A DNA stretch of 64,000 nucleotides from Bacteroides sp. 214 (lineage in GTDB: Bacteria; Bacteroidota; Bacteroidia; Bacteroidales; Bacteroidaceae). Positions 30,741 through 39,153 of this stretch are shown here, piece after piece. Each line of letters opens with the position of its first letter. Positions within the stretch are counted from its first letter, which is position 1. The stretch covers positions 1-64,000 of the forward strand of contig NZ_QVML01000007.1 of the NCBI RefSeq assembly GCF_010501015.1, read 5' to 3'. A program made the translations under genes and the position numbers. Under the pieces are notes generated by a model. That model saw only the letters and a program-made list of their open reading frames with translations. It ran no database searches and was not told the origin of the DNA.

Positions 30741-31559
30741 TTATGATTTATGTATCGTTTTATTGCTGATTACCAGTGAAGTCATAGATATGGAGCCGGC
30801 TACTATTGTGTCGTTAAACAGTTCTACCTTATCCTCCGGTTCTTGCAACCCAAGAGTATATATTAGTGGAATATAGTGTTCCTCGCTGGGTATGCCAAGC
30901 TGGGCTTCCTGAGTCAGGGTATGATAGTTAATCATTGATGCGTGGTCGCCGGTCAAGATTTTCTTCTTCATTGCCTCATTTAGTTTCTCAGCCCATTCGT
31001 AGGCAAACTCATAATTGTATCCCTCTTCATTGGGGCGAGCAAGGCGTAGGTTGTGCACCATATTACCGCTTCCAGCAATCAGCACGCCCTTCCGGCGGAG
31101 AAACGACAACTCTTTCCCCAAATTATAGTGATATTGCATATCTTGGGTATAATCAATACTTAGTTGTACGACCGGAATATCAGCATTCGGATACATGTGT
31201 TTCAGGAACGACCATGTGCCATGATCCAATCCCCACCGGTAATCTTTTTCTATCTCATACATTTTTACCTTATCTCCAAGTATATCCGCCAACCGTGGTG
31301 AACCCGGAGCAGGATATTGCTGCCGATATAATTCTTCCGGGAAACCTCCAAAATCGTGGATAGTCTTAGGCTTATCCATCGCCGTAACCATAGATGCTTC
31401 GGTTTCCCAGTGAGCAGAGATGCAAAGTATAGCTTCGGGTTGGGGCAATACTTCTCCCATTCTGTTCCATTTCCTTGAAAATGAGTTGTCTTCAATCGCG
31501 TTCATAGGCGTACCATGCCCGATAAACAAAACAGGCATTATCGTTTTATTGTATTCCAT
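30741..31559 (-). CDS. ygiD: YgiD/LigB-family extradiol ring-cleavage dioxygenase (4,5-DOPA dioxygenase type)
   Basis: Member of the LigB-type, zinc- or iron-dependent dioxygenase superfamily. The 272 residues begin with PVLFIGHGTPMNAIEDNSFS, giving a metal-ligand His, and continue with ILCISAHWETE, which supplies another. DHGTWSFLKHMYPNADIPVVQLS and GSGNMVHNLR are standard YgiD stretches. The true substrate in an anaerobe is uncertain; some relatives are only annotated by similarity. It converges on the reductase gene, and HxlR, reductase and YgiD genes may form a small redox-response group. Confidence 0.9.
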   Translation of the reverse strand: MEYNKTIMPVLFIGHGTPMNAIEDNSFSRKWNRMGEVLPQPEAILCISAHWETEASMVTAMDKPKTIHDFGGFPEELYRQQYPAPGSPRLADILGDKVKMYEIEKDYRWGLDHGTWSFLKHMYPNADIPVVQLSIDYTQDMQYHYNLGKELSFLRRKGVLIAGSGNMVHNLRLARPNEEGYNYEFAYEWAEKLNEAMKKKILTGDHASMINYHTLTQEAQLGIPSEEHYIPLIYTLGLQEPEDKVELFNDTIVAGSISMTSLVISNKTIHKS

Positions 31560-31723
31560 ATCATTCCATTTGAGAGGTTATAAATATAAACAATCCTATA
31601 TGGGAATAGTTTGGAAGATGAGAGATTAAATGTTTATTTCTTATGGTTTTCAAACCTTTTTCTCTTATAGGTTGTTTCTTCTGTAATGTTTGAAATAAAT
31701 TATAAATAAAAACTGGATTATTT

Positions 31724-33424
31724 ATGGAATGGATTGTTAAAACCATGCAAAACGCGCCTGAATTGGCTATTTTTTTAACTTTAGCATTAGGCTTTGCTAT
31801 TGGAAAAGTTAAGATAAAAAATTTCAGTTTAGGTCCGGTTACAGGTGTTCTTTTAATGGGAGTATTAATAGGACAACTAGACATTGCGGTTTCTCCCACT
31901 GTAAAATCGACCTTTTTTCTGATATTTCTGTTTGCTGTTGGCTATAGCGTAGGACCGCAATTTGTGCAAAGTCTAAGAAAAGAAGGTTTACCGCAAATAG
32001 CTTTTGCTGCTATAGTATGTATATCTTGTTTACTAGTGGCATGGGGTGCCGCTCTGATAGCCGGTTTCGATTTGGGTAATGCTGCCGGATTATTGGCCGG
32101 CGCCAACACAATTTCGGCAGTAATAGGGGTCGCCACAGACACCATAAACCAGTTGAATATCGATTCTGTCCTAAAACAACAATACATAAATCAAATACCT
32201 GTTGCTTACGCAGTAACTTACATTTTCGGCACAGCCGGTACAGCATGGTTTCTTGCATCGGTAGGGCCACGTTTATTGGGTAAAGACATTGTACAAAAGA
32301 CTAAAGAATACGAGGAGTCTTTAGGTGGTTCTATAAGAGAAGAAGATTCAAGCATGGAATATGCCTATGACGGTACAACCTTTAGAGTCATTGAAACCAC
32401 AAGCGATTACTTTAACCGGGAAAGAACGGTAGAAGAAGTAGAAAACATGTTGGTAAATAAAGGTTGGCCTGTATACATCGAACGGATACGTACTGTTAAG
32501 GGAGACATAATGGAAGAACCTGCAATAGATACTAAAATAAACAAAGGCGATCGCCTTGTATTGGACGGTCCGTTGGATACCCTTTTGGCAGATGAAGATT
32601 TTATCGGTAACGAAGTAGCTGATATGGAATTGTTGAATTTCAGAGCAGAAGCTTTAAGAGTAATCGTTGCTAATAAAGATATAATAGGAAAAACCTTGCA
32701 GGAGATTAAAACCTGTAAAGAGCGCCATGGAGTGGTTATACGCAAAATAAACAGAGGGAAAGCAGAAATTCCGTTACTGAAAAACGTAACCCTGCAACGG
32801 GGCGACGTAGTTGAAATGGAAGGAAGCAAAATGGATGTAGACCGCTTTTCAAAATATCTTGGATACGCCGAAAGACCCACTAATATTACCGATTTATTGT
32901 ATGTAGGATTAGGAATATTTTTAGGAGGTCTATTAGGTTCACTTACTATACATACGGGTAATGTGCCGTTAAGTTTAAGTGCCAGTGGCGGCGTGTTGAT
33001 TGTAGGTATTCTATTCGGGTGGCTGCGTTCTCATCGACCCACATTCGGTGCGATACCCGAACCTGCAATCTGGCTTATGAATAACCTTGGGTTAAATATC
33101 TTTATTGCCGTAGTGGGTATTACTGCCGGTCCGGACTTTATAGCCGGATTAAAAGCAGCAGGAGTAAGCCTGTTTATTGCGGGTATTTTTGTGAGCATAT
33201 TGCCTATGTTTATAGGTATTCTTTGCGGTAAGTACATATTCAAATTTCATCCCGCTATAACATTAGGGGCATGCGCAGGATCGCGTACAACCACAGCTGC
33301 GCTTGGCGCGCTCGAAGATGCATTGCAGAGTAAAGTTCCTGCCTTGTCGTACACCACAACATATGCTATCGGCAACACCTTGTTGATTATATGGGGAGTA
33401 GTTATTGTTTTGTTAATGAGTTAG
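31724..33424 (+). CDS. aspT: Aspartate:alanine exchanger family transporter (AspT-like)
   Basis: Inner-membrane antiporter expected to swap aspartate in for alanine out. The 566 residues have two homologous membrane halves (about 10-185 and 385-565) with the AspT/YidE duplication signature (GYSVGPQFVQSLRKEGLPQI in half one; GITAGPDFIAGLKAAGVSLF in half two). Two TrkA_C (RCK-type) cytoplasmic domains lie between them (about 205-375). It is followed 44 bp later by aspartate decarboxylase. This pairing is the known AspT-AspD proton-motive cycle of Tetragenococcus and Comamonas. Confidence 0.93.
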   Translation: MEWIVKTMQNAPELAIFLTLALGFAIGKVKIKNFSLGPVTGVLLMGVLIGQLDIAVSPTVKSTFFLIFLFAVGYSVGPQFVQSLRKEGLPQIAFAAIVCISCLLVAWGAALIAGFDLGNAAGLLAGANTISAVIGVATDTINQLNIDSVLKQQYINQIPVAYAVTYIFGTAGTAWFLASVGPRLLGKDIVQKTKEYEESLGGSIREEDSSMEYAYDGTTFRVIETTSDYFNRERTVEEVENMLVNKGWPVYIERIRTVKGDIMEEPAIDTKINKGDRLVLDGPLDTLLADEDFIGNEVADMELLNFRAEALRVIVANKDIIGKTLQEIKTCKERHGVVIRKINRGKAEIPLLKNVTLQRGDVVEMEGSKMDVDRFSKYLGYAERPTNITDLLYVGLGIFLGGLLGSLTIHTGNVPLSLSASGGVLIVGILFGWLRSHRPTFGAIPEPAIWLMNNLGLNIFIAVVGITAGPDFIAGLKAAGVSLFIAGIFVSILPMFIGILCGKYIFKFHPAITLGACAGSRTTTAALGALEDALQSKVPALSYTTTYAIGNTLLIIWGVVIVLLMS

Positions 33425-33468
33425 AATAAATAGGATAAATAAGAATTAAACTTTTAAACATAAATATT

Positions 33469-35103
33469 ATGGAGATTTCCAAGTTAAAAACATCACGTAA
33501 ACGTGAACTACAATTAGAGCAACTAAGTCCATTTGAATTAAAAGATAACTTAATAGCTCTTGCATCCGATCAACAAAAAAAACCGGTAAAAACCATGCTT
33601 AACGCAGGTCGTGGAAACCCCAACTGGACTGCGACTATACCTCGCGAAGCATTTTTTGTACTGGGGCAGTTCGGTATTGAAGAGTGTAAACGGGCCATTA
33701 ATCAGGAAGTTGGTTTGGCTGGCATACCACAAAAGGAAGGTATTGGCAAACGCTTTCAGGAGTTCTTAAATAGAAACAAAAATACTCCCGGCGCGAAACT
33801 TCTTAAAGGCCTGTTTCAATATGGTATTGAAAAACATAATTTCAATGAAGATGATTGGGCACATGAGCTGGCAGAAGGCATTATAGGCGATCAGTATCCA
33901 AGCCCTGTACGTATGTTGAAACATCCGGAAGTTATCGTACACGATTATTTAATCCAGGAAATGTGTGGCAACAAACCCCAAAGAAGCGGTAAATACGATT
34001 TGTTTGCTGTTGAAGGTGGTACGGCTGCCATGTGTTATATATTCGACTCATTGGTTGAAAACTGCCTGTTGAAAAAAGGAGATAAAATTGCCTTGGGGGT
34101 TCCTGTATTTACACCCTACCTCGAAATTCCCGAACTGGCTAAATACCAGTTTAAAGTAACTTATATATACGGTTCGGCTAAAGATGGCGAAGGAAATTCT
34201 AACTTTCAGTACCCCGAATCGGAATTAGATAAGTTAGGAGATAAATCGATCAAGGCATTTTTTATTGTAAACCCGAGCAATCCGACATCGGTCGAAATTG
34301 CAGATCCGAGTCGTAAATATCTGGTAAAAGTAGTTAAGAACCTGAATCCGAATTTGATGATCTTAACAGATGACGTTTACGGAACTTTTGTAGAAGGTTT
34401 TAATTCATTGATGAATGAATTGCCGAGAAATACTCTGTGTGTTTATTCATTCTCGAAATATTTCGGAGCAACCGGTTGGCGTTTAGGTGTTATCGCTTTA
34501 TACGAAGACAATATTTACGACGATATGCTTACTGCCATTCCTGAAAAGGATAAAGAACGATTGGCAAAACTATACGAAAGCCTTACCCTGCATCCCGAGA
34601 AATTGAAATTTATAGATAGGCTTGTAGCAGATAGTCGCGCTGTTGCGTTAAATCACACTGCAGGACTTTCAACACCGCAGCAAATACAAATGATGCTGTT
34701 TGCTGCCTTTGCCCTTCTCGATACGGAGAATAAGTATAAGAAAGCATGCAATGATTTAATTCAAAGTCGCTATAACCTATTATGGGAAGGTTTGAATTTA
34801 CCCATAATTCCCGATCCGAACAGGGCCGGTTATTATTGCGAATTCGATATTCAGGAATGGGCGATGAAAAAATACGGAAAAGAGTTTGTTGCTTTTCTTG
34901 AAAAGAATTTCGAGCCCGTTGATATTGTATTCAGACTGGCTGAAAAATCTTCTATAGTGTTGCTAAACGGTGGTGGCTTTGCCGGACCCGAATGGTCGGT
35001 AAGAGTTTCGCTTGCCAATCTTAACGACGAAGATTATTCGATTATAGGTAAAGAACTTTCGGAAACTATGCAGGAATATGTTAATGCATGGAAAAATAAA
35101 TAA
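33469..35103 (+). CDS. aspD: Aspartate 4-decarboxylase (bifunctional aminotransferase/decarboxylase)
   Basis: Pyridoxal-phosphate enzyme that turns L-aspartate into L-alanine and CO2. The 544 residues are longer than ordinary aminotransferases, as is normal for AspD. The PLP lysine is in CVYSFSKYFGATGWRLGV (about residue 327). NPSNPTSVEIADPSRKYL and ILTDDVYGTFVE supply the usual Asn, Asp and Tyr cofactor contacts. Extended N-terminal sequence QLSPFELKDNLIALA is typical of the family. It works with the exchanger just upstream; decarboxylation consumes a cytoplasmic proton. Confidence 0.95.
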   Translation: MEISKLKTSRKRELQLEQLSPFELKDNLIALASDQQKKPVKTMLNAGRGNPNWTATIPREAFFVLGQFGIEECKRAINQEVGLAGIPQKEGIGKRFQEFLNRNKNTPGAKLLKGLFQYGIEKHNFNEDDWAHELAEGIIGDQYPSPVRMLKHPEVIVHDYLIQEMCGNKPQRSGKYDLFAVEGGTAAMCYIFDSLVENCLLKKGDKIALGVPVFTPYLEIPELAKYQFKVTYIYGSAKDGEGNSNFQYPESELDKLGDKSIKAFFIVNPSNPTSVEIADPSRKYLVKVVKNLNPNLMILTDDVYGTFVEGFNSLMNELPRNTLCVYSFSKYFGATGWRLGVIALYEDNIYDDMLTAIPEKDKERLAKLYESLTLHPEKLKFIDRLVADSRAVALNHTAGLSTPQQIQMMLFAAFALLDTENKYKKACNDLIQSRYNLLWEGLNLPIIPDPNRAGYYCEFDIQEWAMKKYGKEFVAFLEKNFEPVDIVFRLAEKSSIVLLNGGGFAGPEWSVRVSLANLNDEDYSIIGKELSETMQEYVNAWKNK

Positions 35104-35134
35104 TTAATACTCACTACTAAAAAGAGATAAAGCA

Positions 35135-36202
35135 ATGAAAACAAATATCAAGAAAGTAATAGGTCTTTTTATACTGGCTGTATTGGTATCATTCTCATTA
35201 GATGCACAAACGAAGCCTAAAGTGTATATCCTTGCTACAGGTGGAACCATAGCCGGAACAAGCTCGTCACAAGTAGACTCGGACTATAAAGCAGGAGCAA
35301 TAACAGTCAATCAGCTATTGTCTGCTGTTCCCGAAATTTTGGATATTGCAGAAATAAAAGGCGAACAGGTTGCCAATATTGGCAGTCAGGATATGAACGA
35401 TGAGGTTTGGTTAACATTGGGAAAACGAGTAAACGAATTGCTTAAGCAAAACGATGTTACCGGTATCGTAATAACACACGGAACCGACACACAGGAAGAG
35501 ACTGCATATTTTCTTAACCTGGTGGTGAAAAGCGACAAACCCGTTGTTTTGGTAGGATCAATGCGTCCCTCGAACGCAATTAGCGCCGATGGTCCGCGCA
35601 ATATTTACAATGCAGTAGCATGTGCTATTGCTCCGGAATCGAAAGGCAAAGGCGTAATGGTTGTGATGGACGACAATATATTGAGTGCCGACGATTTAAC
35701 AAAGACTAATACATTGTCGGTAGGTACCTTTCAAAATCCGAATTATGGGCACTTAGGTATTATGTACGACGGCAAACCCATTTATACAAGGGAATCAGTA
35801 AAACGTCATACAACAAAATCTGAATTTGATGTTACAAATCTTACCTCTCTACCCCGAGTAGACATTATATTAAGTTATTCAAACGCTACTGCTCAATTTG
35901 CAGAAAGTGCAGCTATAGCAGGAGCAAAAGGTATTGTAGTTGCAGGAGTAGGTAACGGAAATATGACAACTGTATTGATGAATGCTTTGGAGAAACTGAG
36001 GAAAGAGCAAGATATTGCCGTAGTACGTTCGTCGCGGATTATGACAGGGCCTACAGCTCAATGGGACGAAATTGACGACGACAAACTGAATTTCGTAGCT
36101 TCGTGGTACATCAATCCTTACAGAGCACGTGTTTTATTAATGCTTGCATTGACTAAAACAAACGATTATAAAGAAATTCAACGGATGTTTGCTGAGTACT
36201 AA
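35135..36202 (+). CDS. ansB: Type II (periplasmic) asparaginase
   Basis: Hydrolyses asparagine to aspartate and ammonia. A signal peptide (about 1-24, ending SLDAQT) sends it to the periplasm. Both catalytic threonines are visible: ILATGGTIAGTSSSQ near residue 34 and VITHGTDTQEETAYFL near residue 113. The C-terminal GVGNGNMTTVLMNALEKL is also typical. The 355 residues match type II enzymes. It lies 31 bp after aspD and 13 bp before the porin, and would feed aspartate to the exchanger. Confidence 0.95.
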   Translation: MKTNIKKVIGLFILAVLVSFSLDAQTKPKVYILATGGTIAGTSSSQVDSDYKAGAITVNQLLSAVPEILDIAEIKGEQVANIGSQDMNDEVWLTLGKRVNELLKQNDVTGIVITHGTDTQEETAYFLNLVVKSDKPVVLVGSMRPSNAISADGPRNIYNAVACAIAPESKGKGVMVVMDDNILSADDLTKTNTLSVGTFQNPNYGHLGIMYDGKPIYTRESVKRHTTKSEFDVTNLTSLPRVDIILSYSNATAQFAESAAIAGAKGIVVAGVGNGNMTTVLMNALEKLRKEQDIAVVRSSRIMTGPTAQWDEIDDDKLNFVASWYINPYRARVLLMLALTKTNDYKEIQRMFAEY

Positions 36203-36215
36203 ACTTCTATAGATC

Positions 36216-37307
36216 ATGAAAAAAATATATATCATATTATTCTCCCTGTTTTTAGCCATAGGTGTATATGCGCAACACAAGGAAAGTGAAAATATACTTG
36301 AAAGGCTTTTGTGGGACGATAAAATGCTGAATATAATGTTAGATACCCGTGTCGATTTTCAATCGGATATTGACAGAGACGGAATACAAGGTTTGTCTTT
36401 TAAAGGGCAAACATTTAAGATATGGGTTGTGGGCGAAATTATTCCCGGGCTCCGTTACAGGGTACGCCACCGGTTGAATAAACCACAAACGCCGTTACGT
36501 GAAGGCTATTCAGGAGCAACAGACCAGGCATGGTTGGCATTCGATTTCGGGCGCGACAAAGAATGGACGATAACCGCCGGGAAACAATCTGTGCAGTTTG
36601 GTACATTCGAGTACGATTACAATCCTGCCGATATCTATTTGCCGACTATGGCTTTTAACGACCTCGACGCTTATAAAACAGGGGTAAATGTTGCTTACCG
36701 TTTTGCAGAACAAACTGTAAATTTACAGGTAGTTAATTCAGATGCACCACAGTTTGCAAGCGAAAAATACAAAGACAAAGCGCTTGCAATTAATGTTTTA
36801 TGGGAAGGTAACCTTTTTAACGATGTGATAAAAACACGTTGGGCCTATGGGGCATTTCAGCATGAAAAAGGCAAATTTTACAACTGGCTTACTGTTGGTA
36901 CACAGGTAAATATAGGCAAGTTTACAACAGAGCTCGACTATTATTGGGGATCAAGAGATATGGATTATAGCTCCGTAGTAGGAATCGACGATTTAGGCAC
37001 ACGTTATGTACAAGATCAGTCGGCAGCCGTTAATCTGAAGTATAATTTCGGAAAATGGCGTCCGTTTGTTAAAGGTACATGGGATAAAAGATTCGATAAA
37101 AAAATGGATAAATCGGCTTACGAGACAATAGGAGCACAAGCTGTTGTAGAGTTTTATCCGTTTACCAATAAATATGTGCAGGATTTGCGTTTTCACTTTG
37201 CATACGAATACAGCAATACCCGATTTAAAGGAGCATTCAATAATTTAGACAATAAGGAACTACACACGATACTTGCAGGACTAAGATGGCTATTCAAGGT
37301 TAAGTAA
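36216..37307 (+). CDS. Outer-membrane porin (OprP/O-like beta barrel)
   Basis: The 363-residue protein has a signal peptide (about 1-19, ending GVYAQ). It alternates short polar and aromatic strands in the pattern of a 16-18-strand barrel, for example TFKIWVVGEIIPGLRYRVRHRL and WLAFDFGRDKEWTITAGKQ. It ends in a strand with aromatic and hydrophobic residues (LAGLRWLFKVK). Closest in look to phosphate-selective porin O/P-type proteins of Bacteroidetes, but its place at the end of the asparaginase operon suggests entry of asparagine, aspartate or small peptides. Confidence 0.8.
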   Translation: MKKIYIILFSLFLAIGVYAQHKESENILERLLWDDKMLNIMLDTRVDFQSDIDRDGIQGLSFKGQTFKIWVVGEIIPGLRYRVRHRLNKPQTPLREGYSGATDQAWLAFDFGRDKEWTITAGKQSVQFGTFEYDYNPADIYLPTMAFNDLDAYKTGVNVAYRFAEQTVNLQVVNSDAPQFASEKYKDKALAINVLWEGNLFNDVIKTRWAYGAFQHEKGKFYNWLTVGTQVNIGKFTTELDYYWGSRDMDYSSVVGIDDLGTRYVQDQSAAVNLKYNFGKWRPFVKGTWDKRFDKKMDKSAYETIGAQAVVEFYPFTNKYVQDLRFHFAYEYSNTRFKGAFNNLDNKELHTILAGLRWLFKVK

Positions 37308-37311
37308 TTTG

Positions 37312-37426
37312 GCTCAAGTCGAAATCTTTCTTGGTGCTTGTCTTCCCTTTACATTTCTGCTTATTTCCCCCAAAAACAATGTTGCGCTAAGACGCTTCTG
37401 AGAAGGGTATTTCAGCCCCAAATACT
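37312..37426 (+). repeat. Dispersed 115-bp repeat, copy 2
   Basis: It matches the reverse complement of 12859-12974. The block from GTTGCGCTAAGACGCTTCTG to CCCCAAATACT is almost identical in both. It starts 4 bp after the porin stop and can form a small hairpin, GTATTT...AAATAC, at its right end. Confidence 0.85.
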
Positions 37427-37472
37427 ATTTAACTTGATCCTGTTTTAATAGGATTTTTAGCTAGGATAACAA

Positions 37473-37516
37473 AAAAGAAAAGTCCTGTATTCTATTGAAT
37501 ATCAGGACTTTTCTTT
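37473..37516. terminator. Perfect 14-bp-stem terminator next to the element's left end
   Basis: AAAGAAAAGTCCTG (37473-37486) pairs perfectly with CAGGACTTTTCTTT (37503-37516). It can work both ways: for the porin operon on the plus strand, and, before the element arrived, for the tRNA-Asp gene on the minus strand. Confidence 0.85.
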
Positions 37517-37533
37517 GATTTTTTAAATCTATC

Positions 37534-37552
37534 TGGCGGTATGGACGGGACT
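37534..37552 (-). repeat. Attachment site repeat, left end (att core)
   Basis: The 19 bases TGGCGGTATGGACGGGACT are identical to 48294-48312, the 3' end of tRNA-Asp including CCA. It is a tRNA fragment only: the rest of the tRNA is absent here. It marks the left limit of the integrated element. Confidence 0.9.
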
Positions 37553-37560
37553 TTTATTGA

Positions 37561-37650
37561 TTTCTAATAATTTTCAATACTTTCTAATAGTTGCTGAATA
37601 TCAGTATTATATATATTTTTATTTCTAATATTTTTTGCTTATTTCGAATA
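37561..37650 (+). repeat. TTTCTAATA direct repeats, phased at about 20 bp
   Basis: TTTCTAATA occurs at 37561, 37581 and 37622, and TTTCGAATA at 37642, that is at steps of 20, 41 and 20 bp. They fill the space between the att core and the integrase promoter and may be binding sites for integrase or excisionase. Confidence 0.7.
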
Positions 37651-37665
37651 GTTTTTATAGATTTG
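37634..37665 (+). promoter_or_regulatory. Integrase promoter overlapping a putative arm site
   Basis: TTTG (37634-37637), a 20-bp spacer and TAGATTTG (37658-37665). The -7 box overlaps ATTTGCAACACAAATGCAAC (37661-37680), which recurs at the right end of the element, so integrase binding could repress its own gene. Confidence 0.7.
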
Positions 37666-37680
37666 CAACACAAATGCAAC
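37661..37680 (+). repeat. Putative integrase arm-type site, left
   Basis: ATTTGCAACACAAATGCAAC matches 18 of 20 bases with 48228-48247 near the other end, in the same orientation. Confidence 0.6.
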
Positions 37681-37697
37681 ATAATAAATTTAGCGGT

Positions 37698-38957
37698 ATG
37701 GCAAATTTATATTATCCCTACATCAAGCCAAATTATGTCTCTGGCGACGGAAAGACGCCTTTGTATGTGCGCTATAATTACAATCGCACAAAGCGTACAC
37801 TTATATCTACCGGATATAATATCAAGCCCGACCATTGGGATGATAAAAAGCGTTGGATAAAACGTGCTTGTCCCGAATTTGAAGAGATTGATTCTGCTTT
37901 GACAAAAATCACATCGAAGCTGGGTGAGATATTAACCTACGCTAAAGACAACGGCATAGACCCTATTGTGGATTTTGTGTTGCTTGAACTGGAAAAGAAC
38001 CGGGAGTACGAACAACGCTCTAATCGGGTAAACATGTTCGATACATTGGAGCTTTACATTGAAGAGAAAAAAGGCAAGGTTTCTGCCGACCAGATAAAAG
38101 ACTACAAATCCCTAAAAAAGCATCTGACCAATTTTAAGGAGCATTCATCACAACCTGTTACATTCCGTAATCTTAATTTGAAATTCTATAATGAATTTAT
38201 GGATTACCTTTTCTACAAGGCGGAGAAGCCGGACGGAACAATCGGCTTACTGACGAACTCCGCTGGAAAGATTATCCGACTATTGAAGGGGTTCGTTAAT
38301 TACCAAATAGCCAAAGGAACTATTCCGGCAGTTGACCTTACCCATTTCAAAGTCGTTGAAGAAGAAACAGATGCTATTTATTTAAGCGAGGATGAGCTCG
38401 CTAAGATTTATAAACTCAGCCTTTCGGACGACAAAGAACTGGAAGAGATTCGGGATGTATTTATCGTAGGATGTTTTACTGGATTGCGATATAGCGACCT
38501 GTCCACACTTAGTCCGGAACATATTGATGTTGTCAACGAAACTATTAACCTAAAACAACGCAAAGTTCATAAAGCGGTTATTATTCCGATGATTGACTAT
38601 GTGCCGGAGATTTTGGAAAAATACGATTATGACCTACCCAAAATACCCAGCTATAAGTTTAACGAACGCCTGAAAGAACTTGGCAAGAAAGCAAAGCTAA
38701 AACAAAAAGTAGAGATTGTTCGCAAGAAAGGGAATCTCCGTGTCAAAGAAGTTCATGAGAAATGGGAAATGATGTCTTCACATACTTGCCGGAGGTCATT
38801 CTGTACCAACATGTATCTTTCCGGTTTTCCTGCCGAGGAACTTATGCGAATATCCGGGCATAAAAGTCCAGCGGCGTTTATGCGATATATCAAGGTAGAC
38901 AACATGCAAGCGGCAAACAGATTGAAAGCATTGAGAAACAGTCTACAAAACCAGTAA
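37698..38957 (+). CDS. int: Tyrosine recombinase (integrase) of the element
   Basis: Catalyses integration and excision between the tRNA-Asp att site and the element. The N-terminal part (MANLYYPYIK..., about 1-90) is the short DNA-binding arm domain of Bacteroidetes integrases, then a SAM-like core-binding domain (about 110-210). The catalytic domain has Arg in CFTGLRYSDLSTL, His-x-x-Arg in SSHTCRRSFCTNMY, the second His in RISGHKSPAAF and the nucleophile Tyr in MRYIKV. The start at 37698 leaves a leader of about 26 nt after the predicted promoter; Met at 37674 is an alternative. It lies at one end of the element, reading inwards from the att core. Confidence 0.94.
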   Translation: MANLYYPYIKPNYVSGDGKTPLYVRYNYNRTKRTLISTGYNIKPDHWDDKKRWIKRACPEFEEIDSALTKITSKLGEILTYAKDNGIDPIVDFVLLELEKNREYEQRSNRVNMFDTLELYIEEKKGKVSADQIKDYKSLKKHLTNFKEHSSQPVTFRNLNLKFYNEFMDYLFYKAEKPDGTIGLLTNSAGKIIRLLKGFVNYQIAKGTIPAVDLTHFKVVEEETDAIYLSEDELAKIYKLSLSDDKELEEIRDVFIVGCFTGLRYSDLSTLSPEHIDVVNETINLKQRKVHKAVIIPMIDYVPEILEKYDYDLPKIPSYKFNERLKELGKKAKLKQKVEIVRKKGNLRVKEVHEKWEMMSSHTCRRSFCTNMYLSGFPAEELMRISGHKSPAAFMRYIKVDNMQAANRLKALRNSLQNQ

Positions 38958-39090
38958 ATGAGTAGAGAATCTGTTAATGAGTCTGTTAATCTCAATTCGG
39001 CGATCACTTTCCGCAATATCTAGCAAAAGATTAAAAGCCCCTATGTTCCAACAGGTTATTCACTTCTTTTATTCTTTCCTTTATTTTCTC

Positions 39091-39153
39091 TTTGCCAATA
39101 AGAAAAATAGCCCTATATTTGTAACCAATGTATAATGTTATATAATTTGGTTA
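39091..39153 (+). promoter_or_regulatory. Methyltransferase promoter and imperfect-palindrome operator
   Basis: TTTG (39091-39094), a 19-bp spacer and TATATTTG (39114-39121) form a full promoter. An inverted repeat follows: TAACCAA (39122-39128), inner TATA (39131-39134) and TATA (39141-39144), and TTGGTTA (39147-39153), ending on the first base of the ATG at 39153. It covers the transcription start and leader, so binding there would block the gene. Confidence 0.7.

Noticed and set aside
37534..37552. A second tRNA-Asp gene beside the porin operon
   Set aside because: Only the last 19 bases of the tRNA are present; no anticodon or D arm follows. It is an att repeat.
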